This document shows positions 19,399 through 28,378 of a stretch of 64,000 nucleotides of DNA, in pieces (the stretch's first letter is position 1; each line of letters opens with the position of its first letter). The stretch is from Pseudomonadota bacterium (GTDB lineage Bacteria > Pseudomonadota > Alphaproteobacteria > Acetobacterales > Acetobacteraceae): NCBI GenBank assembly GCA_021781835.1, contig JAJXWD010000008.1, positions 29,174 to 93,173 of the forward strand, given 5' to 3'. The position numbers were made by a program, and so were the translations under genes. The notes under the pieces are model-generated. The model searched no databases. It saw only the letters and a program-made list of their open reading frames with translations, and was not told where the DNA came from.

Positions 19399-19807
19399 CC
19401 ATGTGCCGGTGGGCGATGCCCGCCTCGTCGAACACCGCGCCTTCGGCCCGGTAGCCCAGGCGGGTGTAGAAGGGCAGGGCGTGGAGCTGGGCGTTGAGGG
19501 TGAAATCGGTGCCGGGAAAGGCGTTATGGGCGGCCTTCATCAGCGTCTCGCCCAGGCCCTGGCCGCGAAAGGGTTTGAGCACCGCCACGCGGCTGAGCTT
19601 GATCAGATGCGGCGAGCGGTGGACGGCGCGCGCGGTGGCGGCGGGGATGTCGTCGATGAGGGCCAGGAAATGCGTGGCGGTTTCGTCGTCATTGTCGCGC
19701 TCCAGGCCGACCGGCACGTTTTGCTCCTCGATGAACACCGACCAGCGTATGGCGAAACAGGCCGCGAAAATCTCGTCGCCGAACGCGCCCTGGTGGATTT
19801 CGATCAC
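19373..19807 (-). CDS. GNAT-family N-acetyltransferase
   Basis: A 144-aa GCN5-related acetyltransferase of the YjcF/ElaA-like type (CFAIRWSVFIEEQNVP start). The acetyl-CoA pyrophosphate loop is RGQGLG inside LSRVAVLKPFRGQGLGETLM. Substrate unknown. Its start overlaps the stop of the PhoX-like gene by 4 nt, placing it last in the minus-strand set bamE-phoX-GNAT. Confidence 0.82.
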   Translation of the reverse strand: MIEIHQGAFGDEIFAACFAIRWSVFIEEQNVPVGLERDNDDETATHFLALIDDIPAATARAVHRSPHLIKLSRVAVLKPFRGQGLGETLMKAAHNAFPGTDFTLNAQLHALPFYTRLGYRAEGAVFDEAGIAHRHMVRLSASTR

Positions 19808-21372
19808 GTGCCGACCAGACCGATCAGGGTGGATTGCGGCGGCATGCCGGGGGCGAGGGTGGGCCAGCGCGTGGCCGGGAAGTTGAAGCTGGCCGTGGGC
19901 GTGGCGCCGGGATGGCGGACCATGGCGAAGCCGGTATGGGTGTTGGCATCAAACGCCACGCCGCCGGCCGCGGCGCCGATGGGGGCGAGATAGGCGGCCG
20001 AGAGCGGGCCGAGGCCGCTATCGCCAACCGGCAGGATGAAAAAACCGTCGGCGGTTTGGGCGGTGTTGCCGTGCTGGTCGGTGCCGATCCAGAGATTGCC
20101 CGGGCCATCGAGGCTGAGCGTGCGCGGCTTGCGCAGCCAGGCGGTGCTGCCGGGCGCGTAGGAGGCGCCTTGGGCGCTGGCCGGGTTGCCGGCGAGCAGG
20201 AGCAGGCGGCCATCGAAATTCGCAGCCGTTGGGTCGGATGAGGGGAGGTCGAAGGCGATGATGTGGCCGTTATCGTCGCCCGTGCGGGGGTTGAGGGCGT
20301 TGGGCGTGGCGCGGGCCGGGTTGCCGGCGCAGGCGAGGTAGAGCGTGGCGCCGTCGGGGCTCAGCGCCAAGCCGCCTGGCGCGTCGAACGCGGAGCCGGC
20401 GGTGGTGCCGGCGAGCCCGGCGAGGGTTGGGATATCCGACCCGAGCGCCTGCCAGCTAATGCCGGTATCGGTGATTTTCGCCACGCTGAGCTGGCCCGAA
20501 TCGAGGGCGCCGCCATTGGTGGCGTTGGTGGCGGCGACGAAGCGGAACAACCGGCCGGCGGGCGCGTCTTGGGTGAAGAACAGCACCGGGCGGCCATCTG
20601 GCGTTTGGGTGGCTATGATGCCCGCGCGGGCGATGCGGCCGAGCGCGGTGCGCTTGATGGGAATCGAGCCGGGGTCGAAGGGGTTGAACTCGACCACCCA
20701 GCCAAAACAGGGGGCCTGGGCGGGGTCGCCATAGCCGTAGCCGACGGCGGCGAGGCGGGTGAGCCAGACATCGGTGTGGTCTTCGGTCAGCAGCGCGCTG
20801 CCCCAGGGCGTGGCCGCGCCGGCCGAGGGGCCGAGCACGCCTTGCACGCTGGTGCCGATGGCCAAGGCCGCCGGGCCCGAGATCTGGCACAACGTGCCAT
20901 CGGAAATGCGCCGGGATTGGTAGCCGCCATCGACGGTTTTCCAACGGCCCTGAAGATATTGCAGGTTGAGGATGGTGACGCCCTGAAGCCGGCCGGCGAC
21001 TTTGGGGTTGTCCTGGCCGGGGGGAAAGACCATGCGGGCCGGGGCATCGGGGGTGGCAACCACCAAAATCAGCCGGGGTATGCCATCTTGCGACGGAGGC
21101 GGGCTGATGAGGGCGGCGATGACGCCATCATAGGGAAATTGCGAATCGGCCTGGCCGCCGGTGAGCGGGGTGGGGGCGAAAGGCGGGGCGCTGGGCAGAA
21201 CGGCATCGCCCCAGCGGGCGAGCACGATGCGCGAGAATTGCGGGGCGGTCCAATCGTCGAGCTTGGGCGCCTGCGGGGGGGAGGCTGGCGGGAGGGGAGC
21301 GGTTTGGGCAAAAGCGTTTCCGGCGGCCAGGCTGGCGAAGGAAAGCCCCGCGCAGAATTGCCGCCGGTGCAT
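19804..21372 (-). CDS. PhoX-family (DUF839) secreted phosphatase-like protein
   Basis: A 522-aa protein with the beta-propeller segments of PhoX/DUF839 (for example GWVVEFNPFDPGS, LFRFV, GLALSPDGATLYLAC and DGPGNLWIGTDQHGN). PhoX enzymes are Ca/Fe-dependent periplasmic alkaline phosphatases. The N terminus MHRRQFCAGLSFASLAAG is Tat-like, with a plausible AFAQ cleavage site. The start at 21372 lies 2 nt after bamE; longer frames run through bamE. Enzymatic activity is inferred and metal ligands were not traced. Esterase-like functions in the family are possible. Confidence 0.75.
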   Translation of the reverse strand: MHRRQFCAGLSFASLAAGNAFAQTAPLPPASPPQAPKLDDWTAPQFSRIVLARWGDAVLPSAPPFAPTPLTGGQADSQFPYDGVIAALISPPPSQDGIPRLILVVATPDAPARMVFPPGQDNPKVAGRLQGVTILNLQYLQGRWKTVDGGYQSRRISDGTLCQISGPAALAIGTSVQGVLGPSAGAATPWGSALLTEDHTDVWLTRLAAVGYGYGDPAQAPCFGWVVEFNPFDPGSIPIKRTALGRIARAGIIATQTPDGRPVLFFTQDAPAGRLFRFVAATNATNGGALDSGQLSVAKITDTGISWQALGSDIPTLAGLAGTTAGSAFDAPGGLALSPDGATLYLACAGNPARATPNALNPRTGDDNGHIIAFDLPSSDPTAANFDGRLLLLAGNPASAQGASYAPGSTAWLRKPRTLSLDGPGNLWIGTDQHGNTAQTADGFFILPVGDSGLGPLSAAYLAPIGAAAGGVAFDANTHTGFAMVRHPGATPTASFNFPATRWPTLAPGMPPQSTLIGLVGT

Positions 21373-21374
21373 GG

Positions 21375-21902
21375 TTAAAGCCCCGAGCCGCCCATGGGGC
21401 TGGTTCCGCCGATTTGCGGGGAGGCGCCGCCGGCGCCGCTGGAGTCGGACGCCGCGCCGAGCGGGTTGTAGCTGCCGACACCGCCAACCACCATCTGGAG
21501 GATGCCAGCCTTGCCGCCGGGCATGGGGGTTACGTGCTTGTCCATCGCCACTTGAATGGCGTCCTTGGTGCCGTTTTGGGAAACACTCTGGAGCGTGCCG
21601 TTGGCCGCGAAGGTGAGCACCACGACATGCTGCTTGCTCATGCCCTCGGTCTGGCCGATGCGCATATGGGTGACCTGGCTGGCATAGACCCAATTATTCT
21701 GATCGAACTGCTCGACGAAGCTCGGTGGGCCGAGCAGGGCCTGGGCATCGGCCTGGGTGGAGACGCCGGGGACGAGTTCGTTCAGGTCGTGCTGGGACAC
21801 CGCCACCCCGCGGTAATGCGGGGCATCGGAGAAAACGGCGCAGCCCGGCAGGGCGAGCACCAGGCTCAGTAGAATCGGCAAAGGCAGCTTGGGCTGGCGC
21901 AC
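21375..21902 (-). CDS. bamE: Outer membrane assembly lipoprotein BamE
   Basis: SmpA/OmlA-type lipoprotein of the BAM complex, which inserts beta-barrel proteins. It is 175 aa with a type II signal peptide; the lipobox LALPGC places the lipidated Cys at residue 21. The BamE core is LVPGVSTQADAQALLGPPS and then WVYAS. The C-terminal 45 residues are Gly/Ser/Pro rich, a low-complexity tail usual in related species. It sits divergent to yceD-rpmF-plsX, a conserved alphaproteobacterial arrangement. Confidence 0.88.
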   Translation of the reverse strand: MRQPKLPLPILLSLVLALPGCAVFSDAPHYRGVAVSQHDLNELVPGVSTQADAQALLGPPSFVEQFDQNNWVYASQVTHMRIGQTEGMSKQHVVVLTFAANGTLQSVSQNGTKDAIQVAMDKHVTPMPGGKAGILQMVVGGVGSYNPLGAASDSSGAGGASPQIGGTSPMGGSGL

Positions 21903-21987
21903 GCGTTTGTCCTCACAAAACCAGGGTCCGGGCGTGGGTCACACGCCAGGGGCTTAACTGTCAATCCACCCGGGCTATATAGCACGT

Positions 21988-22515
21988 ATGGAAGATGAAT
22001 TCAGCAAGACGGTCCGGGCCGCGCAAATCCACGAATCCACGCAACGCCATGTGGTGGAGGCCGATGAGCGCGGCCGCCAAATTTTGGCCGCGCGCTTTGA
22101 TCTGGTCAAGATCTCGGCGCTCAAGGGGGTGTTTACCCTGGCCCATGAGCGGGGCGGCGTGATCGGCGCGCGGCTCGACATGACGGCCCGCCTGACCCAG
22201 CGCTGCGTGGTGACGCTGGAGCCCTTCGAGGCCGAGATTTTGGACAAGGCCGAGCTGCGCTTTGTGCCCGCCAGCCACCACGCGCCCCGGGGCGATGAGG
22301 AGGAAGAGGATCTGACCCCCGAGACCCTGGAGGGGCCAGACGAAATACCTTATGAAAACGACCTGCTCGACCTTGGCGCCGCGCTGGCCGAGCAGCTGGC
22401 GCTGGCGCTCGACCCCTACCCGCGCGCGCCGGGCGCCGAGCTGCCGAGCGATGCCCGCGATGACAGCGCCAACCCGTTCGCGGCGCTCAAGGCCCGGCTG
22501 CCCAAGGACCAGTGA
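21988..22515 (+). CDS. yceD: DUF177/YceD family protein (rRNA/ribosome-associated)
   Basis: A 175-aa acidic protein of the YceD family, which sits before rpmF in many bacteria and affects 23S rRNA maturation. The typical RLTQRCVVTLEPF segment (family CxR/C-V-T-L pattern) is near the middle, followed by an acidic stretch EEEEDLTPETLEG. It starts 85 nt from the divergent bamE and is followed by rpmF after 121 nt. Confidence 0.85.
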   Translation: MEDEFSKTVRAAQIHESTQRHVVEADERGRQILAARFDLVKISALKGVFTLAHERGGVIGARLDMTARLTQRCVVTLEPFEAEILDKAELRFVPASHHAPRGDEEEEDLTPETLEGPDEIPYENDLLDLGAALAEQLALALDPYPRAPGAELPSDARDDSANPFAALKARLPKDQ

Positions 22516-22636
22516 CCCGCCGCAATTGCGGGCGCTGAATGACTTATATAAATGCAGCCATGACTTGCGGGCGCGGCCCGGCTCTGCTACGCCGCGCCTT
22601 CCGAAGGATGTGACCAATTTTTGAGGCGTAAGAGTT

Positions 22637-22840
22637 ATGGCCGTACCTAAACGTAAAACCACCCCGTCGCGCGCCGGTATGCGCCGCAGCCACCACGCCC
22701 TGCGCGCCGAGGCCTATGCCGAATGCGCCAATTGCGGCGAGCTGAAGCGCCCGCACCATGTGTGCAGCCATTGCGGCCACTATGACAACCGTGAGGTTGT
22801 TGGCGCCGGCAAGGAAGCCAAGGGCGTCGTGCGCGCCTGA
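22637..22840 (+). CDS. rpmF: 50S ribosomal protein L32
   Basis: A 67-aa ribosomal protein, [12 protein letters not shown] start, with a four-Cys zinc ribbon: Cys30, Cys33, Cys43 and Cys46. The C-terminal tail is longer than in E. coli L32, as in other alphaproteobacteria. It lies between yceD and plsX, the standard context. Confidence 0.97.
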   Translation: MAVPKRKTTPSRAGMRRSHHALRAEAYAECANCGELKRPHHVCSHCGHYDNREVVGAGKEAKGVVRA

Positions 22841-22886
22841 GCACAGGGTTCAGGCAGGTGGTTGTGATCAGCGCCCGAGGTAATCA

Positions 22887-23939
22887 ATGAGCCGGAGTGT
22901 TGTGCTGGCTGTGGATGCCATGGGCGGCGATCATGCCCCTCAGGCGATCATCGCCGGGTTGGAAATTGCGGCCGAGCGGCATGCTGGGGCGCAATTTCTT
23001 GTCTTTGGCGATGAGGCGACGATCCGGCCGCTGATCGAGGCGAGCCGGCTGCTGAAAACCCAGGCGACGCTGCGCCACGCCTGCGAGGCGGTTACGGGCG
23101 ACATGAAGCCCACCGTGGGCCTCAGGCTGCGCGACTCATCGATGCGCCGGGCGATCGACGCGGTGCTGCATAACGAAGCCGCCGGGGTGATCTCGGCCGG
23201 CAATACCGGCGCTTTGCTCGCGCTCTCCAAGATCGTGCTGAAAACCCTCAAGGGCATCGACCGTCCGGCCATGGCCGCGGTGGCGCCCTCGGCCAAGGGC
23301 GATGTGGTGATGCTCGATCTGGGCCTCAATGTCGCCTGCGACTCGCGCAATCTGGTCGAGTTCGCGCTGATGGGCGATGTGTTCGCGCGCATTGTGCTGG
23401 GGCTGAAGGCGCCGAGCATCGGGTTGCTCAATGTCGGCTCGGAAGAGGGCAAGGGCGATGAAACCCGCCGCGTGGCCGCGGCCGCGCTGCGCGACAGCCC
23501 GATCGCCAAACAATTTTACGGATTTGTCGAGGGGCATGACATTGCCGGCGGGACGGTCGATGTCATCGTCACCGATGGGTTTACCGGCAATGTGGCGCTG
23601 AAGACCGGCGAAGGCGCGCTGAAATTTGTCAGTGAACTTTTGAAGCGCGTGTTCAGCTCGGGCGTGCTGGCCAAGGCCGGCTATCTGCTCGCGCGCACGG
23701 CCTTGAAGAGATTGAAAGAGACGCTCGACCCCAGGCGCTATAATGGCGCCGTGCTGCTGGGGCTGAACGGCGTGGTGGTGAAGTCTCACGGCGGTACGGA
23801 TGCGCTGGGCTTCGCCCATGCGGTGGACGTGGCGCTCGATATGATCGAGAATGATTTCAACAGCCGCATCGCCGACGGGCTGGCGGCGATGGATCGTGCT
23901 CTTCTCTCAGCCGCAGCGGAAGCCGCCCCGAATGTCTGA
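22887..23939 (+). CDS. plsX: Phosphate acyltransferase PlsX
   Basis: Makes acyl-phosphate from acyl-ACP for the PlsY route of phospholipid synthesis; peripheral membrane protein of 350 aa. Characteristic segments are VLAVDAMGGDHAP at the N terminus, ISAGNTGALLA, and VTDGFTGNVALKT. The last 8 nt overlap the fabH start, so the two are coupled. Confidence 0.96.
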   Translation: MSRSVVLAVDAMGGDHAPQAIIAGLEIAAERHAGAQFLVFGDEATIRPLIEASRLLKTQATLRHACEAVTGDMKPTVGLRLRDSSMRRAIDAVLHNEAAGVISAGNTGALLALSKIVLKTLKGIDRPAMAAVAPSAKGDVVMLDLGLNVACDSRNLVEFALMGDVFARIVLGLKAPSIGLLNVGSEEGKGDETRRVAAAALRDSPIAKQFYGFVEGHDIAGGTVDVIVTDGFTGNVALKTGEGALKFVSELLKRVFSSGVLAKAGYLLARTALKRLKETLDPRRYNGAVLLGLNGVVVKSHGGTDALGFAHAVDVALDMIENDFNSRIADGLAAMDRALLSAAAEAAPNV

Positions 23940-24909
23940 TTTGCGCCGCCGGGCCGTGTTTGCGGGTATCGGCACTTATCTGCCCGAGCAGATTGTCACC
24001 AATGCCCAGATGGCCGAGCGGGTGGATACCTCGGACGACTGGATTGTGGAACGCACGGGAATCCGCCAGCGCCATTTTGCCGCGCCGCATGAAACCGCCG
24101 CCTTCATGGGCGCCGAGGCCGGGCGCAAGGCGCTGGAAGCCGCCGGGCTGGCGCCCGAAAAGCTGGGGGCCATTATTGTCGGCACCTCGACGCCCGATAA
24201 CGCGTTTCCCTCGACGGCGGTGCAAATTCAGGGCGCGCTGGGCGCCAAGGCGGCCTTTGGCTTTGACCTGGCGGCGGCGTGTTCGGGCTTTATTTACGGC
24301 CTGTCGGTGGCGGATGCGATGATCCGGGCCGGGCAGGTCGAGAGCGTGCTGGTCATCGGTTCCGAGGTTTATTCGCGCATTCTCAATTTCGAGGATCGCG
24401 GCACTTGCGTGCTGTTTGGCGATGGCGCCGGGGCGATGCTGCTGGTTGCCAGAGACGTGCCGGCGGATGGGCCGGGGGTGCTCTCGAGCCATCTCCATGC
24501 CGATGGGTCGCTTGGCGAGATTTTATATGTAGATGGCGCCGTGGGGCGGCCGGATAAGCCGGGGCATTTGGTGATGAATGGGCGGGAAGTGTTTCGCCAT
24601 GCCGTCACGCTGCTGGCGGGGGCTGTGAGCGAGACGCTGGCCGCCAGCGGGCTTGAAGCCACGGATATTGACTGGCTGGTGCCCCACCAAGCCAACCGGC
24701 GCATCATCGACGGCGTGGGCAAGAAGCTGGGCCTGCCCCCTGAGCGCGTGGTGGTGACGGTGGATCTCCACGCCAACACGTCGGCGGCGTCCATCCCGCT
24801 GGCCTTTGCCCATGCCTATGAGGCGGGAAAAATACAGCCCGGCCAACTGGTTTTGCTTGAGGCCTTGGGTGGCGGATTAACATGGGGCGCGGCGCTGCTG
24901 CGCCTGTAA
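23932..24909 (+). CDS. fabH: 3-oxoacyl-ACP synthase III (FabH)
   Basis: Condenses acetyl-CoA with malonyl-ACP to start fatty acid synthesis. It is 325 aa from ATG 23932. The catalytic triad is Cys117 (AAACSGF), His252 (VPHQANRRI) and Asn282 (HANTSAASI), all at normal positions. An in-frame start at 23851 inside plsX is not used. It overlaps plsX by 8 nt. Confidence 0.96.
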   Translation: MSDLRRRAVFAGIGTYLPEQIVTNAQMAERVDTSDDWIVERTGIRQRHFAAPHETAAFMGAEAGRKALEAAGLAPEKLGAIIVGTSTPDNAFPSTAVQIQGALGAKAAFGFDLAAACSGFIYGLSVADAMIRAGQVESVLVIGSEVYSRILNFEDRGTCVLFGDGAGAMLLVARDVPADGPGVLSSHLHADGSLGEILYVDGAVGRPDKPGHLVMNGREVFRHAVTLLAGAVSETLAASGLEATDIDWLVPHQANRRIIDGVGKKLGLPPERVVVTVDLHANTSAASIPLAFAHAYEAGKIQPGQLVLLEALGGGLTWGAALLRL

Positions 24910-25040
24910 GGTGTGGCGCCGGCCGATTCGGCGCTAAAAATTCTGTTCAAAATCAATGTTATGTAACGCCGGCTGGGGTTTTTGTAACGGGCCGCGCGAA
25001 CTATTGTTGATTCTTAATGCGCGCGTGCTAATCTTGAAAA

Positions 25041-25346
25041 ATGAACACATTGACCCGTGCGCAGCTGACCGAGGCGATCTATGCGACTGTTGGGTTGTCT
25101 CGGCACGAATCGGCAGATCTTCTCGAATTGGTTTTGGGCCGGATCGCTTCCGCGTTGGAAGATGGCAAATCGGTGAAAATCAGCGGGTTTGGGACATTCT
25201 CGGTGCGCCAGAAAGGGCGCCGGGTGGGCCGCAACCCCAAAACCGGCGTGGAAGTGCCGATTTTGCCGCGGCGCGTGCTGGTGTTTCGGCCCAGCCAGAT
25301 GCTCCGGGACGCGGTCAATGCCCCGCCCCGCGCTCCCGCGGCCTAA
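25041..25346 (+). CDS. ihfA: Integration host factor subunit alpha
   Basis: A 101-aa DNA-bending protein of the HU/IHF family. The beta-arm region is [21 protein letters not shown], shown here over about residues 46-66, with the Pro that intercalates DNA. The partner subunit IhfB is elsewhere. No clear SD precedes the ATG; the sequence just upstream is AT-rich, and a TTGTTG (-35) and CTAATC (-10) 18 nt apart might give a very short leader. It is followed 16 nt later by a MerR regulator, the usual order. Confidence 0.94.
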   Translation: MNTLTRAQLTEAIYATVGLSRHESADLLELVLGRIASALEDGKSVKISGFGTFSVRQKGRRVGRNPKTGVEVPILPRRVLVFRPSQMLRDAVNAPPRAPAA

Positions 25347-25362
25347 CTGTTCGGAATGATTG

Positions 25363-25998
25363 ATGATCCGCATGGTGGATGAAGATTTCAACGCGGAAGA
25401 CGAAGACGGGCTGCTGGGCGATGCCGGCGTTGATGCCGCCCGCCCGCGCCCCCGCAAAACCGCCGATGCGTTTCGCACGATCAGCGAAGTGGCGGATGAG
25501 TTGCATGTGCCCCAGCATGTGCTGCGCTTCTGGGAAACCAAATTTCCCCAGGTCCGCCCGCTGAAGCGCGGCGGCGGCCGGCGCTATTACCGGCCCGAGG
25601 ATGTGCAGATTTTGCGCCGGGTGGCCGATTTGCTTTATACCCAGGGGTACACGATCAAGGGGGTTCAGCGTTTGCTGCGCGATGGCGGCGGGCTGTTGCC
25701 GGAAGCGGCGGCGCCCGTGCCGGCCGATGACCGCGTGGAGATTGCCGAGGCGGCCCCGGAGCAGGTGGATGTGCTGGAGGAGCTGGAGGTTATGAAAAAG
25801 CCTGTCGTGTCTCCACAACTGCCCATGCCGGGCTTGCTGCCCGCCGAACAGGCCCATGAGCCCCACGCCGACATGGCCGCCCAGCGCCCGGCCCAGTTGC
25901 GGGTGCGCCCCAAGGGCGAGGCGGAGACAGAGCGGCTGCGGATGCTGTTGACCGAGACGCTGGGCGCGCTCGAGGAGTTGCGCAGGCTGCTCGATTGA
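25363..25998 (+). CDS. MerR-family transcriptional regulator
   Basis: A 211-aa protein with a MerR HTH at about residues 38-105 ([20 protein letters not shown], then [16 protein letters not shown]). A long Pro/Ala/Glu-rich linker follows, and a C-terminal coiled-coil-like helix ends [21 protein letters not shown]. No Cys sensor motif is seen. This MerR protein next to ihfA is conserved in alphaproteobacteria; its target is unknown. ATG 25363 is preferred, and ATG 25372 also fits. A strong terminator follows. Confidence 0.88.
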   Translation: MIRMVDEDFNAEDEDGLLGDAGVDAARPRPRKTADAFRTISEVADELHVPQHVLRFWETKFPQVRPLKRGGGRRYYRPEDVQILRRVADLLYTQGYTIKGVQRLLRDGGGLLPEAAAPVPADDRVEIAEAAPEQVDVLEELEVMKKPVVSPQLPMPGLLPAEQAHEPHADMAAQRPAQLRVRPKGEAETERLRMLLTETLGALEELRRLLD

Positions 25999-26025
25999 AG
26001 GCCGGGATGGCTTGATGAGAATTTG

Positions 26026-26058
26026 AAACCTCCGGCCCTTGGCCGGAGGTTTTGTTTT
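26026..26058 (+). terminator. Rho-independent terminator after merR
   Basis: A perfect 12-bp stem, AAACCTCCGGCC / GGCCGGAGGTTT, has a CTT loop and runs into TTTGTTTT. It ends the plsX-fabH-ihfA-merR stretch 28 nt after the merR stop. Confidence 0.88.
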
Positions 26059-26253
26059 GGGAGCGCCGATTCGTGGGCTGGGATGGTGAGTTTGGTCTGG
26101 TAGCTGCTGATTTTCAATAAAATATCAGAAAAAATTCCAGGCAAAAGGCTGGTTTTCGAGCGGTTTGGCGGCGCGCTCGCGGTTCTTGGTGAAATATCGG
26201 CCTCTGCCCCCTTGGCGTTTGCGTTTAATATTGCTAGAGGCTCCCCCCACGGT

Positions 26254-26330
26254 CGGAGCGTAGCGCAGCCTGGTAGCGCATCAGTCTGGGGGACTGGGGG
26301 TCGTGGGTTCGAATCCCGCCGCTCCGACCA
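26254..26330 (+). tRNA. tRNA-Pro (anticodon GGG)
   Basis: A 77-nt cloverleaf. The acceptor stem CGGAGCG / CGCTCCG pairs fully. The anticodon stem TCAGT/ACTGG carries loop CTGGGGG with anticodon GGG. The T arm has GTGGG TTCGAAT CCCGC, and the CCA end is encoded. A T-run follows directly. No integrase gene is next to it. Confidence 0.95.
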
Positions 26331-26383
26331 TTTTTCCGCTATAGCGAACCCCGACATAGCTCCCCCCATGCCTCAGGCCGCGG

Positions 26384-26584
26384 TTATCCGTAGATGCCGG
26401 CATGATGGCCAAATCGGCCGCCGGCCATGGCGTGGCCTGGATGACGGCTTGGTTTGCGGGCGGGCAGCAGATCCAAATCCTCGGCGGCAATGAGCAGATC
26501 GCGCAGTTGCGCGGCGCAGACGAGCGCCATGCTCAAACAGGCGGCCATGGAAGCCAGGGCCATGATGATATGGGCGATCGGCAT
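26384..26584 (-). CDS. Small hypothetical membrane or exported protein
   Basis: A 66-aa ORF with a strong ribosome site, AAGGAG 6 nt before its ATG (complement of 26582-26584). Residues 3-27 are hydrophobic (HIIMALASMAACLSMALVCAA) and could be a TM segment or uncleaved signal; the rest is polar and His/Arg/Gly rich. I recognise no family. It lies 14 nt downstream of the radical SAM gene on the same strand and may be in the same LexA-controlled transcript. Confidence 0.55.
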   Translation of the reverse strand: MPIAHIIMALASMAACLSMALVCAAQLRDLLIAAEDLDLLPARKPSRHPGHAMAGGRFGHHAGIYG

Positions 26585-26598
26585 GGTGATCTCCTTAT

Positions 26599-27708
26599 TT
26601 AAAACAGATCGAGTTGGCGGGTGGCGGGGGCGCGGCCGGGCGGGGTGAAGTGCGCGCAGTCAAGCGCCGGGGGCTTGGTGTCCAGCCCAAGGGCGCGGGT
26701 GGCGCGGGTGAAACGCTGGTGGAGCATTTCGGGGATCGCGCCGGTGCCGGTGAAACGCTGGTGGAAGCGGGGATCGTTGAGCTGGCCACCGCGCGATTGC
26801 CGGATGAGGCTTAGAATATGCCCGGCCCGCTCGGGCAGGTTGGTTTCCAGCCAGGTGCTGAACAGCTCGGCGACATCGTGGGGCAGGCGCAGCAGGCCCA
26901 TGGCGGCATGTGTGGCGCCCGCCTTGGCGCTGGCATCGAGCAGGGTTTCAAGCTCGGCGTCGTTAAGCCCGGGAATGAGCGGCGCGGTCATGACCGTGAC
27001 CGGAATACCGGCTTGCGCCAGGCCCGAAATGGCCGCGAGGCGCCGGGCGGGCGAGGCGGCGCGGGGCTCCATGAGGCGGCTGAGGTGCGGGTCCAGCGTG
27101 GTGAGGGAGATATGCGCCCGTGCCTGCCCCTTGGCGGCCATGCGGGCCAGAATATCGGCATCGCGCAGGATGCCGGCCGATTTGGTGATGATGGCCACCG
27201 GATTGTTGAACTGTTCGAGCATTTCGAGACAGGCGCGGGTGATGGCGAGGCTGCGCTCAAGCGGCTGGTAGGGGTCGGTGTTGGAGCCGAGCACCAGGGG
27301 GGCGGGTTTGTAGCCGGGGCGGGATAATTCTTTTTCGAGCAGGCGGGCGGCGTCTGGCTTGCAGATGATCTTGGTCTCGAAATCCAGCCCCGCCGAGAAG
27401 CCCAGATAGGCGTGGCTGGGGCGGGCGAAGCAATAAATGCAGCCATGCTCGCAACCGCGATAGGGGTTCGCGCTTTGTTCAAAGGGAAGATCGGGGCTGT
27501 CATTGCGGGTGATAATCCGGCGTGTGGCATCGCGCAGCAGGGTGGTGCGGGGCGCGGGCGGCTCATCGTCTCCGGTGGGCCAGCCATCATCGAACGCTTC
27601 CTGGCTTGAGGTCTCGAAGCGGTTGGGTGGGGCGAGCATGGTGCCGCGGCCGCAAATGGCCTTGGCAGGCAGGCCGGCATTTGCGTAAAGGCGGGAGGGC
27701 GCGACCAT
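26599..27708 (-). CDS. Radical SAM protein, PA0069/SplB-like family
   Basis: A 369-aa radical SAM enzyme related to spore photoproduct lyase. The cluster motif is Cys86, Cys90 and Cys93 in GCEHGCIYC, preceded by SANPYRG and followed by FARPSHAY, diagnostic of the PA0069/Rv2578c family. The reaction of this family is not established. ATG 27708 has GGAG 7 nt upstream; in-frame starts further up (to 27765) reach towards the LexA box. A perfect SOS box about 52 nt upstream of the start suggests DNA damage induction. Confidence 0.88.
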   Translation of the reverse strand: MVAPSRLYANAGLPAKAICGRGTMLAPPNRFETSSQEAFDDGWPTGDDEPPAPRTTLLRDATRRIITRNDSPDLPFEQSANPYRGCEHGCIYCFARPSHAYLGFSAGLDFETKIICKPDAARLLEKELSRPGYKPAPLVLGSNTDPYQPLERSLAITRACLEMLEQFNNPVAIITKSAGILRDADILARMAAKGQARAHISLTTLDPHLSRLMEPRAASPARRLAAISGLAQAGIPVTVMTAPLIPGLNDAELETLLDASAKAGATHAAMGLLRLPHDVAELFSTWLETNLPERAGHILSLIRQSRGGQLNDPRFHQRFTGTGAIPEMLHQRFTRATRALGLDTKPPALDCAHFTPPGRAPATRQLDLF

Positions 27709-27759
27709 GTTCATGCTCCGTTCTTGTTTGATTAAGGTCATTCCGGTGGCCTTTGTCAA

Positions 27760-27774
27760 GAACAAAAACAGAAC
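27760..27774 (-). promoter_or_regulatory. LexA (SOS) box upstream of the radical SAM gene
   Basis: GAAC-N7-GAAC on the plus strand (27760-27763 and 27771-27774), which reads GTTC-N7-GTTC on the minus strand. This is the exact direct-repeat consensus known for alphaproteobacterial LexA. It lies in the only intergenic space upstream of the radical SAM gene, between it and moaB. Confidence 0.7.
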
Positions 27775-27835
27775 ATATAGAAGCCAAAAAAACGCGCCGG
27801 GGCGCGTTTCGGGGGGCGCGCTTCGGGCAGAGGGG

Positions 27836-28378
27836 TCAGGCGGGTGGGAGATGTTCCTTCAGGCGTGGCATCAGCTCGACCAGATTGCAGGGGCGGTGGC
27901 GGGAATCGAGCTGGAAGCGCAGGATCTCGTCCCAGCCATCCTTGACCGCCCCGGTGGAACCGGGCAGCGCGAACAGATAGGTGCCGTTGGCCACGCCGCC
28001 CAGCGCGCGCGACTGCATGGTGGAGGTGCCGATTTTGGCGAACGACACCCAGCGGAACAGCTCGCCGAACCCCTCGATCACTTTTTCGAGCACGCGCAGG
28101 AACGCCTCGGGCGTGACATCGCGGCCTGTGACGCCGGTGCCGCCGGAGGTGATGACCACATCGATCAGGGGATCGGCGATCCAGCCGCGCAGCTGCGCCT
28201 CTATGGCATCGGCATCGTCTTTGATGATGGCGCGGGCCGCCAACTCGTGGCCGGCGCCGGTCAGGCGCGCGGCCAGCGTATCGCCCGAGCTGTCATTGGC
28301 GGGGGTGCGCGTGTCCGAGATGGTGGCGATGGCGATGCGCACGGGGAGAAACCGCGCGCTTTCGTCGATCCGGCTCAA
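27836..28378 (-). CDS. moaB: Molybdenum cofactor biosynthesis protein MoaB
   Basis: A 180-aa MPT-binding domain protein. It has the family SGGTGVTGRDVTPEA loop and a GGVANGTYLFALPGSTGAVK C-terminal segment. MoaB/MogA proteins adenylylate molybdopterin; activity of MoaB itself varies. The start overlaps the stop of the lytic transglycosylase by 4 nt, so it is coupled to it despite no functional link. Confidence 0.9.
   Translation of the reverse strand: MSRIDESARFLPVRIAIATISDTRTPANDSSGDTLAARLTGAGHELAARAIIKDDADAIEAQLRGWIADPLIDVVITSGGTGVTGRDVTPEAFLRVLEKVIEGFGELFRWVSFAKIGTSTMQSRALGGVANGTYLFALPGSTGAVKDGWDEILRFQLDSRHRPCNLVELMPRLKEHLPPA

Noticed and set aside
26254..26330. tRNA-Pro as an integration site
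   Set aside because: No integrase or foreign-looking gene is adjacent; neighbours are conserved chromosomal genes.
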